A stretch of 26,336 nt of DNA from Bryobacterales bacterium (GTDB lineage: Bacteria > Acidobacteriota > Terriglobia > Bryobacterales > Bryobacteraceae): positions 1 to 26,336 of the forward strand of contig JALOKO010000005.1 of NCBI GenBank assembly GCA_025456495.1, written 5' to 3'. This document shows, in pieces, positions 1 through 8,176 of this stretch. A program made the position numbers and the translations under genes. The notes beneath the pieces were generated by a model, which was not told where the DNA came from, did not search any database, and was given only the letters and a program-made list of their open reading frames with translations. How positions within the stretch are numbered: the stretch's first letter is position 1; each line of letters begins with the position of its first letter.

Positions 1-418
1 ATGATTCAGTTGGGAACGATGGGATAACATCCGGGATTGTGTAACCACCTGGCATAATCCTATTGTTATTATTGTTACCATTGGTTACATCATTAGCAGA
101 ATTTGTGGCCGGTGGAATTACTACGATAAGATAGATTGGTTGCTGGAAATTAGTGAGTCCCATTCCCTGCAGTAAGGGTGCTAATTCCGGTTGCGTATGA
201 CTTATCGTAATAGGGTTCAAGAAGTTTCCGGCATGAATATTGGGAGGGAACATTACTCCTCCCATATTATTGGTGTTAATGTTAGTATTATTGTTGTTTA
301 AGTTCGAATTAGTTTGGTTCCGTTGAATCTGATTCGTTGTCGACGTTACGGTTGCGGTCGAGGCTGTACTTGAACTATGTACCGAATTCGTTTCATCCAT
401 ATCCATCATCCTTTCCAT
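1..418 (-). CDS. Asn/Thr/Ser-rich protein, 3' end outside window
   Basis: I do not recognise a family. Reading the minus strand from the ATG at 418, the frame stays open for 139 codons to the window edge without a stop. The protein starts MERMMDMDETNSV and is low-complexity over residues 11-52, mostly Ser, Thr and Asn. A hydrophobic stretch, QPIYLIVVIPP, lies at about 93-103, and a second Asn run (NNNNN) at about 115-119. About 25 of 139 residues are Asn; there is no Cys and no signal peptide. The start is well supported: GGGGAGG lies 7 bases before the ATG, and the ATG directly follows the TAA of the upstream Cys-rich gene, so translation is probably coupled. Base composition is AT-richer than the rest of the window, which suggests transfer or relaxed selection. 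The C-terminus is not visible, so the function is unknown. Confidence 0.6.
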   Translation of the reverse strand, partial: MERMMDMDETNSVHSSSTASTATVTSTTNQIQRNQTNSNLNNNNTNINTNNMGGVMFPPNIHAGNFLNPITISHTQPELAPLLQGMGLTNFQQPIYLIVVIPPATNSANDVTNGNNNNNRIMPGGYTIPDVIPSFPTES

Positions 419-727
419 TTAACAGCCTCCCCACCAGCAACCCGAAAAGTTCGGGTCACAAAGATATCCTGCGGCGACACAAAACGAAATCCGGTGCATG
501 AACTCCGGCTCCACGCACCACTCTTCCTGGCATTCCTGCTCACAGGTCTGCTGACCGTAAGGGTTACAGAAGCTGCAGTAGCCTGCTTTTCCTGAAACAA
601 AACCGCACGACTGTGCATTCACTGACATATGAAGTAAGCACAGGGTAAGGACGAGCAATATAGGAACGAAAACTGCTCTCGCGAACCGTTTCCGATATGA
701 TATCATCGGCAGCATAGACCACTTCAT
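419..727 (-). CDS. small exported cysteine-rich protein
   Basis: This is a 102-residue protein of no family I recognise. Residues 1-39 form a signal peptide: a basic segment (YRKRFAR), a hydrophobic core (VFVPILLVLTLCLL) and a VNAQ cleavage site. The mature part of about 62 residues has ten cysteines (41, 51, 54, 62, 66, 71, 83, 90, 97, 102), enough for five disulfides, and ends in CWWGGC. A Sec-exported, disulfide-stabilised periplasmic or secreted protein is the natural inference; metal binding is an alternative. The start at 727 is chosen over a longer frame reaching 1033 because AGGAGG lies 7 bases upstream and the signal peptide begins there. The bases encoding the last residues also contain the ribosome binding site of the next gene, which starts right after this stop codon. 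A run of ten G lies 24 bases upstream of this start on the coding strand. Confidence 0.7.
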   Translation of the reverse strand: MKWSMLPMISYRKRFARAVFVPILLVLTLCLLHMSVNAQSCGFVSGKAGYCSFCNPYGQQTCEQECQEEWCVEPEFMHRISFCVAAGYLCDPNFSGCWWGGC

Positions 728-751
728 GGCCTTACCTCCTGATGATAGTCT

Positions 752-761
752 CCCCCCCCCC
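752..761. repeat. 10-base C/G homopolymer
   Basis: Ten consecutive C on the plus strand (ten G on the coding strand of the Cys-rich gene) lie 24 bases upstream of that gene's start and outside any convincing reading frame. Tracts of this length are prone to slipped-strand length change. On the minus strand the tract sits between a TTGATG (-35-like) and a TATCAT (-10-like), at a non-optimal spacing of 21. Confidence 0.85.
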
Positions 762-974
762 GAGAATTCATCAAGAGAATTCAGCTGGGACCTGCGCCAG
801 CCGCGCTCACGCAGAAAGGCAGGAAGAGGTAGTCGTGGGCCTCCGTCGACCCACAGCACCCAAAACCCGGCGGCCAGCGTCTTCCAAGCCCCGCAGCCAG
901 CGGGTTTCCGCGTCGTCGCCAGCTGTCTGCACCCCCACCACGGCGGCTTTAGTGATTGGCGTAACAGATGTTTC

Positions 975-1003
975 TTGACTATCTTGTATTCCTTGTGTAA
1001 ATT
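975..1003 (+). promoter_or_regulatory. putative sigma70-type promoter
   Basis: TTGACT at 975-980 and TAAATT at 998-1003 are separated by exactly 17 bases in a locally AT-rich stretch. They face the methyltransferase at 1167, giving a leader of roughly 155 bases. The match is good by eye, but no transcript data support it. Confidence 0.45.
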
Positions 1004-1080
1004 CTTTCCTGGATTAGGTGTACCATTCCACAATCGGGTACGAATCTCGTCCTCAGTGCTATACTGAACTAGATTCGCTG

Positions 1081-1116
1081 GCGGGGAACACTTACGTTAC
1101 CCGGTGTTGTTCCCGC
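1081..1116 (+). promoter_or_regulatory. leader hairpin before methyltransferase
   Basis: GCGGGGAAC (1081-1089) pairs with GTTCCCGC (1109-1116) with one bulged G, and AACAC/GTGTT inside it offers an alternative pairing. No T-run follows, so it is not a typical terminator. It lies in the predicted 5' leader of the methyltransferase transcript and could be a structured leader or an operator. Confidence 0.3.
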
Positions 1117-1166
1117 GCTCAGTCGATCTGCGTCCGCCACCGGAGCTAAATATAGGAGATATATAA

Positions 1167-1886
1167 ATGCAGAATATGGATACGATTCAGGATATTGACA
1201 ACATCCAGGACCTGGAGATCGTCGCCCGGCAAATGCGCATGGACTGGGACGAACGTGCCTTGCAGAATCCACGCTTCTTTGTCCAGTCCGCCAAGTCCGA
1301 ATGGGACGACGCGGAGTTTTTCCGTTCTGGAGAAGTGAATGTCGCCAACGAGGTGATGCCCGATATCCATCGGATTTGCGGCGGCAGCCGATCCCCCAGA
1401 GAACTCACCATGGTGGAGATCGGATGCGGTGTCGGGCGTATGACCCGTATGCTGTCGGCGCTCTTCGGCAAGGTCTATGCGGTAGATGTCAGCGCGGGGA
1501 TGATCAATTCGGCAAGGCGCGCTCTGGGGGATTACCGGAATATTGAGTTCCTACTCACCGATGGAAAATCGCTTTATCCGATTCCAGCAGACACGGTTGA
1601 TTTTGTCTTCACCTTTATCGTGCTTCAACACATACCCAGTAAGGACGTCATCAAAAGTTACTTCCACGAAGCGTTTCGGATCTTGAAGCCCGGTGGAGTT
1701 TTCAAGGCTCAACTGAACGGAGCCGCGGAGGATCCCCAGACCCAGCGCGTTCCCGACACCTGGGATGGCGTGCGCTTCTCCACCCAGGAAATGGAAGATC
1801 TCGCTTCCTCCTCGGGGTTCCAGATGGAATCCATCACCGGCTGTGACACCCAGTATTGCTGGGTTTTCCTCAGGAAGCCCTGGTAG
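1167..1886 (+). CDS. class I SAM-dependent methyltransferase
   Basis: This 239-residue cytoplasmic enzyme is predicted to transfer a methyl group from S-adenosylmethionine to an unknown acceptor. The Rossmann-type core is clear: motif I VEIGCGVGR at about 83-91, the acidic ribose-binding strand end YAVDVS at 104-109, the motif DFVFTFIVLQHI at 145-156, and the ILKPGG turn at 172-177. This matches the Methyltransf_11/25 group, which acts on small molecules as often as on macromolecules. The first 50 residues (Asp/Gln-rich, then RQMRMDWDERA) are a short N-terminal extension typical of the family. AGGAGA lies 7 bases before the ATG and fixes the start. The gene stands alone, with a promoter-like sequence 160 bases upstream and no co-directional partner for 200 bases downstream. 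The substrate cannot be inferred. Confidence 0.85.
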   Translation: MQNMDTIQDIDNIQDLEIVARQMRMDWDERALQNPRFFVQSAKSEWDDAEFFRSGEVNVANEVMPDIHRICGGSRSPRELTMVEIGCGVGRMTRMLSALFGKVYAVDVSAGMINSARRALGDYRNIEFLLTDGKSLYPIPADTVDFVFTFIVLQHIPSKDVIKSYFHEAFRILKPGGVFKAQLNGAAEDPQTQRVPDTWDGVRFSTQEMEDLASSSGFQMESITGCDTQYCWVFLRKPW

Positions 1887-2090
1887 GCCCCGGCATCCTC
1901 CACCACCGACGATGGCGCCGGGCGGTCTGCGGCACTTACCCGGAGACGCCCCCTTTCCGCCACTCGCGTGAATTGCAAACCCCGCGCGAAACCTGCCCGG
2001 CGCTCTCCCGTCCATTGCTACAGACTTGATATTCTTAAAGGCATTCAGCTGCATCAAGCCGATACACCATCCCGACAGGAGTGATTTTCC

Positions 2091-3380
2091 ATGAGTGACG
2101 TGACACGCCGAGGCTTCGTACAGACCTCCGCAGGAGCGGCCATGGCTGCCGCGCCCGCATTTTTGGCTGCCCAGAACACCAACAACAAGATCCGTGTGGG
2201 CTGGATTGGAGTGGGTGGCCGTGGCGCCTATTGCCTGCAGGCCATGCTGGAGAGCAACAAGAACAGCGTGGTCACCACCGCCGTCTGCGATACCTATGAC
2301 GGCGCCAAGGCGAAGGGCAAGGACATCGTCCAGACCGTCTCCGGAAATTCGCCCAAGACCTACCACGACTACAAAGACCTTCTGGCCGACCCTGAAATTG
2401 ATGCCATCGTCATCATGACGCCCGAGCATCTTCACTTCCCCATGACCATGGACGGCCTGCGCGCCAAGAAGCACATCTACGTCGAAAAGCCCCTCTCCCA
2501 CCTCGTCGAAGAAGGCTTTGAGATCGTGGACCTTGCCGCCAAGACCAACGTTGTCACCCAGGTGGGTACGCAGAACCGCAGCAACAAGCTCTACCAGGCC
2601 GCCAAGGAACTCATCGGCGAAGGCAAGATCGGCGACGTCCACTACGTCCGCGCCTTCTGGTATCGCAACTTCACGGAAAAGCAGACCGCCGCACCCCGCC
2701 CCTGGCGCTACGTCATTCCTGCCGACACCAACCCCCAGAACACCGACTTCAAGCGCTTTCTGGGCGACGCTCCCGACCGCCCATTCAGCAAGGAACGCTA
2801 CTTCCAATGGCGGAATTACTGGGACTATTCCAGCGGCATCTCCACGGACCTGCTGGTTCACCAGACGGACATCACCAACTTCATTCTCAACAATCCCCTG
2901 CCCACCCAATGCATGGCCTCCGGCGGCGTCTACCGCTGGGCCGATGGTCGCGAAGTGCCCGATTGCATCTCCGCCATCTACGAATACCCAAACAAGTTCC
3001 ACCTGAACTACTCCAGCTACTTCGGCAACAAGTACTTCGATTACGGTGAGCAGTTCATGGGCGATTTCGGCACCATCGAAGTCATCGGCCGCAAGAAGTT
3101 GCGCTATTTCCCGGAAACCTTCGGCGACGCCATGAATCCGGAGCGCTTGAAGGGCCTGAAGCCGATGGAACTCGATTACATCAAGGACTTCAGCCAACCC
3201 GACGCCACCCACGCCCACTTCGTCAACTGGGTGGAAGCCATCCAGGGCAAGACCAAGGCCATCGCCCCCGTCAGCGTCGGCCAGGAAGCCGCCATCCCCG
3301 GCCATATGGCCACGCAGAGCTATCTGCAGGGCAAGAAGTGTACCTGGGACGCCAAGAACCGCAAGTTCCTTTTCACCTAG
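2091..3380 (+). CDS. Tat-exported Gfo/Idh/MocA family oxidoreductase
   Basis: This 429-residue NAD(P)-dependent oxidoreductase probably acts on a sugar or polyol derivative outside the cytoplasm. The N-terminus carries a twin-arginine signal (TRRGFVQTSAG, residues 5-15) and an Ala-rich core ending near AQN at 27-29, so it is expected to cross the membrane folded with its cofactor. The Rossmann fold starts at about 34 with IRVGWIGVGGRG (GxGxxG-type). The family EKP signature is at 132-134, preceded by the TPEHLH segment at 110-115. The C-terminal substrate domain fills the rest, and the length is normal for secreted members in Acidobacteria and Planctomycetes. AGGAG lies about 9 bases before the ATG. 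A strong terminator follows, so it is probably transcribed alone. The substrate is unknown. Confidence 0.9.
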   Translation: MSDVTRRGFVQTSAGAAMAAAPAFLAAQNTNNKIRVGWIGVGGRGAYCLQAMLESNKNSVVTTAVCDTYDGAKAKGKDIVQTVSGNSPKTYHDYKDLLADPEIDAIVIMTPEHLHFPMTMDGLRAKKHIYVEKPLSHLVEEGFEIVDLAAKTNVVTQVGTQNRSNKLYQAAKELIGEGKIGDVHYVRAFWYRNFTEKQTAAPRPWRYVIPADTNPQNTDFKRFLGDAPDRPFSKERYFQWRNYWDYSSGISTDLLVHQTDITNFILNNPLPTQCMASGGVYRWADGREVPDCISAIYEYPNKFHLNYSSYFGNKYFDYGEQFMGDFGTIEVIGRKKLRYFPETFGDAMNPERLKGLKPMELDYIKDFSQPDATHAHFVNWVEAIQGKTKAIAPVSVGQEAAIPGHMATQSYLQGKKCTWDAKNRKFLFT

Positions 3381-3408
3381 CATCCGGCTTCCCCTTGAAC
3401 GAACAACA

Positions 3409-3450
3409 ACGGCCGGGAACCCAACCCTGGGGATCCCGGCCGTTTCGTTT
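3409..3450 (+). terminator. intrinsic terminator
   Basis: ACGGCCGGGA (3409-3418) pairs perfectly with TCCCGGCCGT (3434-3443); CCC/GGG extends the stem inward after one mismatch, and TTCGTTT follows. It lies 28 bases after the oxidoreductase stop. The opposite strand also shows a T-rich flank (TTGTTGTT), so it may work in both directions. Confidence 0.8.
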
Positions 3451-3637
3451 GCTCCTGATCACCCTGCTGCCCATGGCGCATCTTCCCCTTTACCCGCCGC
3501 CCTGCCTTCCCCACGCTCGACGATTGCGGATTCGTAATTCTTTTGTAAGACCTTCGCTCAACCGGATACCTTGGCGCTAAAGCGCAGTATTCTGGTGCTG
3601 TCAGTAGTTTTGGTAGTATGAGGTCTTGTAGTCTGTA

Positions 3638-5374
3638 ATGCCTGTCCACCCCCTTGGCCGCAAGGCCCGCGTTCTGCTCTCTTCCGTCTTCGGACCCTTC
3701 GCCCAGGATGACGAGTACGGTAGCCGCGCCATCAATCCGATGGAGCTCTACCACAACCAGGTCACCCGCGCCCAAGGCCCCTTCTCTCTACGGATGTTTC
3801 ATCGCTCCTGGGGCCTGATGATGATCCAATCCAACATCAGCGCACCGTGCACGCTGTTGGACTTCCCCACCCTGGACGACTTCCGCAGCGAACTGCGCGC
3901 GCATCACTACGATGTCGTTGGCATCTCTTCCATCATCGTGAACGTGGGCAAGGTGCGGGAGATGTGCCGGGTGGTCCGCGAGGAATCGCCCCAATCCCAA
4001 ATTGTCATCGGGGGGCATGTCGCCGCCATCCCCGGCCTGGAACAGATGATCGACGCTGACCATATCGTGCGCGGCGAGGGCATCGCCTGGATGCGCGCCT
4101 ATCTGGGCGAGGACCCCCACCAGCCCATCCGCCATCCCAACATCCAGTCCGGCTTCGGCACCCGCATGATGGGCCTCAGCGCCCGCAAGAGCAAGGCCAC
4201 CACCGCCGCCACGGTGATCCCCTCCGTCGGCTGTCCGCTGGGCTGCAACTTCTGCACCACCTCCGCCTTCTTTGGCGGCAAGGGCAAGTTCCAGAACTTC
4301 TTCGACACCGGAGACGAGTTGTTTGCCGTCATGGAGACGCTGGAACGCGACCTGGAGTGTCAGTGCTTCTTCGTCATGGACGAGAACTTCCTGCTGCACA
4401 AGCCGCGCGCCATGCAGTTGCTGCGTCGCATGCAGGAAAGCGGCAAGAGCTGGGAGCTTTATGTGTTCTCTTCAGCCAATGCGCTGCGGAAGTACACCAT
4501 GGAGGAACTGGTTGCGCTGGGCGTGTCCTGGGTCTGGATGGGCCTCGAAAGCCCGCGCTCTCAGTACGCCAAGCTCAACGGCACAGACACGCTAGCCCTC
4601 ACCCGCGAACTCCAGGCCAATGGGATTCGAGTGCTGGGTTCCACCATCATCGGGCTGGAGCATCACACCCCGGGCAACATCGGCCAGGAGATCGCCCACG
4701 CCGTGGCGCATGGCACTGACTTTCACCAGTTCATGCTCTACACCCCCGTGCCCGGCACACCGCTCTATACCCAAATCCAACAGGAAGGCCGCCTGCTGGA
4801 TGTCGACCTTGCCGACATTCACGGCCAGTACAAATTCAACTTCCAGCACGCCGCCATCAGCCGCGATGCCTCAAAGCACTACCTGGATGAGGCCTTCCAA
4901 TTGGATTACTACACCAATGGCCCCAGCCTGATGCGTATCTGCCGCACAACGCTGGAGGGTTGGCGCCGTCATCGCCATCACCCGGAGGCCCGCATCCGCA
5001 CACGCTTCGCGCGCGAATCCGTCACGCTGCGCACGGTCTACAGCGCGGCCCTGTACGCCATGGAAAAGCGCCTGTGGGCGAGCAATCGGCCCATCGCGGA
5101 AAAGGCCCGGGCGCTACGCAAGGAAATCGCCGCGGAGCCCGGTGGCTGGCTGTGTACGGCCAGCGCCACCCTCTTTGGCCCCTTTGCCGCGTGGAGCGCG
5201 CGTCGCGAAGAGAAGCGCCTCATCGAAGGCTTCACCTACGAACCGCCCACCTTCCGCGAACAAAGCAACTGGACCGCAGCCGCAGCCGAGGACTATTGCC
5301 TCGCCGCCCCGTCCTCCACCACCTCCCGATCCTCATCATCCACGTCATTGGACAGTGGCGCGAACGCGGCCTGA
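3638..5374 (+). CDS. cobalamin-binding radical SAM protein
   Basis: This 578-residue cytoplasmic iron-sulfur enzyme combines a B12-binding-like N-terminal domain (about 60-160, with YDVVGISSIIVNVGK and QIVIGGHVA typical of the fold) and a radical SAM domain. The cluster motif is CPLGCNFC, Cys 199, 203 and 206 (CxxxCxxC). The downstream strand FFVMDENFL at 244-252 and the WMGLES segment at 300-305 fit the TIM barrel. Related enzymes methylate or rearrange lipids, hopanoids and natural products; the substrate here is not evident and no pathway neighbours help. The start has only a weak ribosome binding site (TGAGGT about 13 bases upstream). The last 82 bases overlap the end of the convergent phosphoesterase gene, and the C-terminus becomes Ser/Thr/Ala-rich there, suggesting the tail is extension rather than enzyme core. 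Confidence 0.85.
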   Translation: MPVHPLGRKARVLLSSVFGPFAQDDEYGSRAINPMELYHNQVTRAQGPFSLRMFHRSWGLMMIQSNISAPCTLLDFPTLDDFRSELRAHHYDVVGISSIIVNVGKVREMCRVVREESPQSQIVIGGHVAAIPGLEQMIDADHIVRGEGIAWMRAYLGEDPHQPIRHPNIQSGFGTRMMGLSARKSKATTAATVIPSVGCPLGCNFCTTSAFFGGKGKFQNFFDTGDELFAVMETLERDLECQCFFVMDENFLLHKPRAMQLLRRMQESGKSWELYVFSSANALRKYTMEELVALGVSWVWMGLESPRSQYAKLNGTDTLALTRELQANGIRVLGSTIIGLEHHTPGNIGQEIAHAVAHGTDFHQFMLYTPVPGTPLYTQIQQEGRLLDVDLADIHGQYKFNFQHAAISRDASKHYLDEAFQLDYYTNGPSLMRICRTTLEGWRRHRHHPEARIRTRFARESVTLRTVYSAALYAMEKRLWASNRPIAEKARALRKEIAAEPGGWLCTASATLFGPFAAWSARREEKRLIEGFTYEPPTFREQSNWTAAAAEDYCLAAPSSTTSRSSSSTSLDSGANAA

Positions 5375-8010
5375 CGTACGCCCGGATACGGCGTATCCCA
5401 ACCGCGCGTATCGTGCCACAGGATGCGGTTCAGTTGGTCACTGGGCGCAGCGTCCGGCACGTCGAAGCGCATGCGCAGCGATGCCTCCGCAGCCTCGCGC
5501 CGTTTGCCCTGCAGCGCACTTAGGGGCGGGTTGACGGCGAACAGGTCCTGCTCCGGTTTGCGCGCCTCATAAGGCGCCAGATCAGGCGCATCGGTGAATG
5601 AGTTGCGCATTTCCGTGGCGATCAGGTCAAACAGCGAGAGGTTGGGCAATCCCAGAATCAGTTCGATGGTCTTCAGGATGTGCTGGTTGGCATAGAAGGT
5701 GCTGTCCACGTGCCCACGCTTGCTGTAGGGGCTGATGGCAAGGGCCACCGTGCGATGGCCATCCACATGGTCCACTCCATTCTGTGCGTCATCCTCCACC
5801 ACAAAGATGGCCATGGACTTCCAGAACGGAGACTTCGTCAGCGCCTCCACCATCTGTCCCAAGGCCCAGTCGTTATCCGCCACCATCGCGGCGGGAGTCG
5901 AGGTTCCAGGACGCGTGCCAAAGGTGTGGTCACAGGGAAGCTGGGCGATGACAAGGTTGGGCATCTTGCCTTCGGCCGTCCAACGCTGAACATCCTTGAT
6001 GAAAATCTGCGCCCGCGCCAGATCTGGAACGGTGTTCGTGTAGGGCGGATAGTTCTTGGCCAGGAACTGGTTCAGAGGCTTCAAGGGCGCCTCAACGGAA
6101 TAGCGCGTAGTGAAGTCCTTGCCGTCCAGCACCTCGCGCAACAGCGGAAGGCGCATCTCCGCCGGCTCCGCCAGACGCCCGGCATATTCCCCATACACGC
6201 GCACCGTCTTCCCCGCCCGCGCGGCAGCATCCCAGATGAATCCGCCCGCCGAATAGGCAATGGGATCGGTGCCATCAAAGGGATAGCTACGTCCGCGATA
6301 GCCCGGCCAAAGCGCATAGCTGACTTCATTGGCCTGTGTCGCCCATTGATGACCATCCCCGCTGTTGCCGCCCGTGGCGTAGAAGTTATCCAGCAACACG
6401 AACTGGTCAGCCAGCCGGTGGTGATTGGGCGTTACCTTCTCGCCAAACATGGTCAGGCTGGGGTCGCCGTTGCCCTTGGGCATGTCGCCAAACACCTGGT
6501 CGTAGGTGCGATTTTCCTTCACGATGTACACCACATGTTGAATGTGCGAGGGCTCGCCAGAGCGCACCGGAATCGCCTTCGGACGCGCATTCGGCCGCGG
6601 CGCTTCCGCCCGTGTCGCTGCGCCCACCATCATCCGATTGTTCTCAGCCACCGCCAACGTATAGCTCTCCAACTGGGCATCATCCGGCAGATCCACCACA
6701 TGAACCGTACCCCGGTACGCGTGTACGAATCGCTTGCGCTGCTCCTCGCGCCAGCCGGACCCTACCCCCAACAACGTGGACACCGCCAGGCGCTTGCCAT
6801 CGGGGCTAAGGTGAAGGCCGTTGGGATACCAGCCGGTTGGGATAAGCCCGCGCAGGGTGGGCTGCGCATCGCCCCGCGGCAGATCAATCACCGCCACGGC
6901 GTTGATGCCCCCGCAAGCAACGAAGAGTTGCGAGGCATCCGCATTCAGGGCCAGCGCGGTGGGGGAGATGCCCACGGCCTTGCGGGTAAAGGGCTGCAGA
7001 TCAACCGTTCGCGTCACCAGGTTCCGCCGCGTGTCAATGATGCTGACGCTGTCGCTGTTGCTGTTGGCGACGAATAACCGATGACGCGCTTCATCCAGCA
7101 GGAGCGCCGTGGGATGCAGTCCTACACGGATCGTCTGGCTGGCCTCGCCAGTGGCAGTGTCGATGCGGGAAACGGTACCCGTGGACGCGATTCCATACCG
7201 GTCCACCACCACCTGATCCGCATCGGGCGCCATGCCGGTGGGCAGCGTCTCCTCGCCCGGCGACGGAATCTTGCCACCCCAGTTGGAGGCCCATGCCACG
7301 CTGCCGTCCGCGTTAAGCGCGACGCCTACCGGAGCGATTTCCACGTTGGACTTCCGCAACAGCACGCCCGAGGCAAGGTCAAGAATCGCCACCTGATTGT
7401 TGAACGTCAGGGCCACCACGGCCAGATGCTGTCCGGCGGTATTTCTGCGCTGGGCGATCGCCACCGCCCCGCTGAGTTGCTCGCCCAGGTCCCCGATCTC
7501 CTTCGATGCTGGGGCTGCCAATGGTGTTGGGGATGCCGGGGAGCCGCTTGATCTTTGCCCCCCCGTGGTCACCTGCGGACCGGTCACCAGCGCAACCACC
7601 GCAGGCGCCGCGCCCCGGCGCTGCTCCACCCCCACCGTCAACAGCGTGTTGGTTTCAGGGTGGAACCCGATGCTCTGAATTCCAGAGCTAAAGGCGCCCC
7701 GGTTTCCGTTGGAGGGAAGCGTGACCCGCTGCTGAACACTGTTCTGGCGCCAATTGAGGTGGGTAACGCCGCTGGCGACCAGCGCGAACAGGTCGTCAGG
7801 GCTGGTCCCGAAGCGAACGCCGTAGACGCGGGATGGAAAAACCGACTGCACGCCTGCAGGAGTGGTGCGCTGGCCGGTGGTTACCACTCCCGGGTCAGTC
7901 ACCTGACGGACAGGGGCTTCCGTTCCGGTCTGCGCTGCCAGGTTCACGGCTACCCACATCAAGAAAACAACCGCTACCAGGGCGCCAGATCTGGTCACAT
8001 TGGATCGCAT
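5293..8010 (-). CDS. secreted beta-propeller/phosphoesterase fusion (first copy)
   Basis: This 905-residue exported protein has a signal peptide (residues 1-27, hydrophobic LVAVVFLMWVAVNL, ending AAQ). A YncE/YVTN-type beta-propeller covers roughly 50-450, with repeats such as DSVSIIDTRRNLV and NAVAVIDLPRGD. A phosphoesterase domain of the PF04185 type (phospholipase C/acid phosphatase family) follows. Its signatures are VKENRTYDQVFGD at about 496-508, HHRLADQFVLLDNFY, SGDGHQW and DDAQNGVDHVDGHRT near 737-751; the acidic and His residues are the expected metal ligands. It probably hydrolyses a phosphate ester in the periplasm or outside. AGGAG before the ATG supports the start. The Asp/Glu-rich C-terminus overlaps the radical SAM gene by 82 bases. 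A paralogue lies at 19960-22671. The substrate is unknown. Confidence 0.88.
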   Translation of the reverse strand: MRSNVTRSGALVAVVFLMWVAVNLAAQTGTEAPVRQVTDPGVVTTGQRTTPAGVQSVFPSRVYGVRFGTSPDDLFALVASGVTHLNWRQNSVQQRVTLPSNGNRGAFSSGIQSIGFHPETNTLLTVGVEQRRGAAPAVVALVTGPQVTTGGQRSSGSPASPTPLAAPASKEIGDLGEQLSGAVAIAQRRNTAGQHLAVVALTFNNQVAILDLASGVLLRKSNVEIAPVGVALNADGSVAWASNWGGKIPSPGEETLPTGMAPDADQVVVDRYGIASTGTVSRIDTATGEASQTIRVGLHPTALLLDEARHRLFVANSNSDSVSIIDTRRNLVTRTVDLQPFTRKAVGISPTALALNADASQLFVACGGINAVAVIDLPRGDAQPTLRGLIPTGWYPNGLHLSPDGKRLAVSTLLGVGSGWREEQRKRFVHAYRGTVHVVDLPDDAQLESYTLAVAENNRMMVGAATRAEAPRPNARPKAIPVRSGEPSHIQHVVYIVKENRTYDQVFGDMPKGNGDPSLTMFGEKVTPNHHRLADQFVLLDNFYATGGNSGDGHQWATQANEVSYALWPGYRGRSYPFDGTDPIAYSAGGFIWDAAARAGKTVRVYGEYAGRLAEPAEMRLPLLREVLDGKDFTTRYSVEAPLKPLNQFLAKNYPPYTNTVPDLARAQIFIKDVQRWTAEGKMPNLVIAQLPCDHTFGTRPGTSTPAAMVADNDWALGQMVEALTKSPFWKSMAIFVVEDDAQNGVDHVDGHRTVALAISPYSKRGHVDSTFYANQHILKTIELILGLPNLSLFDLIATEMRNSFTDAPDLAPYEARKPEQDLFAVNPPLSALQGKRREAAEASLRMRFDVPDAAPSDQLNRILWHDTRGWDTPYPGVRQAAFAPLSNDVDDEDREVVEDGAARQ

Positions 8011-8176
8011 GCGAAACTCCTCTTCGGTGGTGGTTCAGGCCCAATGCTACAGCACTTGCCGCCGCGCGAGCGCCCCTGATGGAGAACGCGTTACAGCCCA
8101 CTCGCAAGCGCCGTGGTTGGCCAACAGCCGGGCTGCATCCGTCCAATGCTGATTGATCCGGGCGGCGCCAGCCGCG

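Larger units (their letters stand above)
728..1166. other. divergent intergenic region, no gene
   Basis: This 439-base gap separates the minus-strand Cys-rich gene from the plus-strand methyltransferase. Open frames cross it on both strands, but none has a ribosome binding site, a domain or a plausible protein. The part at about 775-955 is GC-rich, while 960-1070 and the last 30 bases are AT-rich. It holds the ten-base homopolymer, a GAATTC-containing direct repeat at 762-780, a sigma70-like promoter and a leader hairpin, which are listed separately. An extended -10-like TGCTATACT at 1057-1065 is a second possible start for the rightward transcript. Confidence 0.6.

Noticed and set aside
726..1067. 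plus-strand frames in the left intergenic region (726-1067, 742-978)
   Set aside because: They run through the homopolymer, have no ribosome binding site and encode a Pro/Arg/Ser mix with no domain.
1551..3383. 610-residue minus-strand open frame across the oxidoreductase
   Set aside because: It is Val/Gly/Ala-rich, has no domain and lies antisense to a clear gene; it is a GC-rich shadow frame.
5680..7077. 465-residue plus-strand open frame
   Set aside because: Antisense to the first propeller/phosphoesterase, with no recognisable motif.
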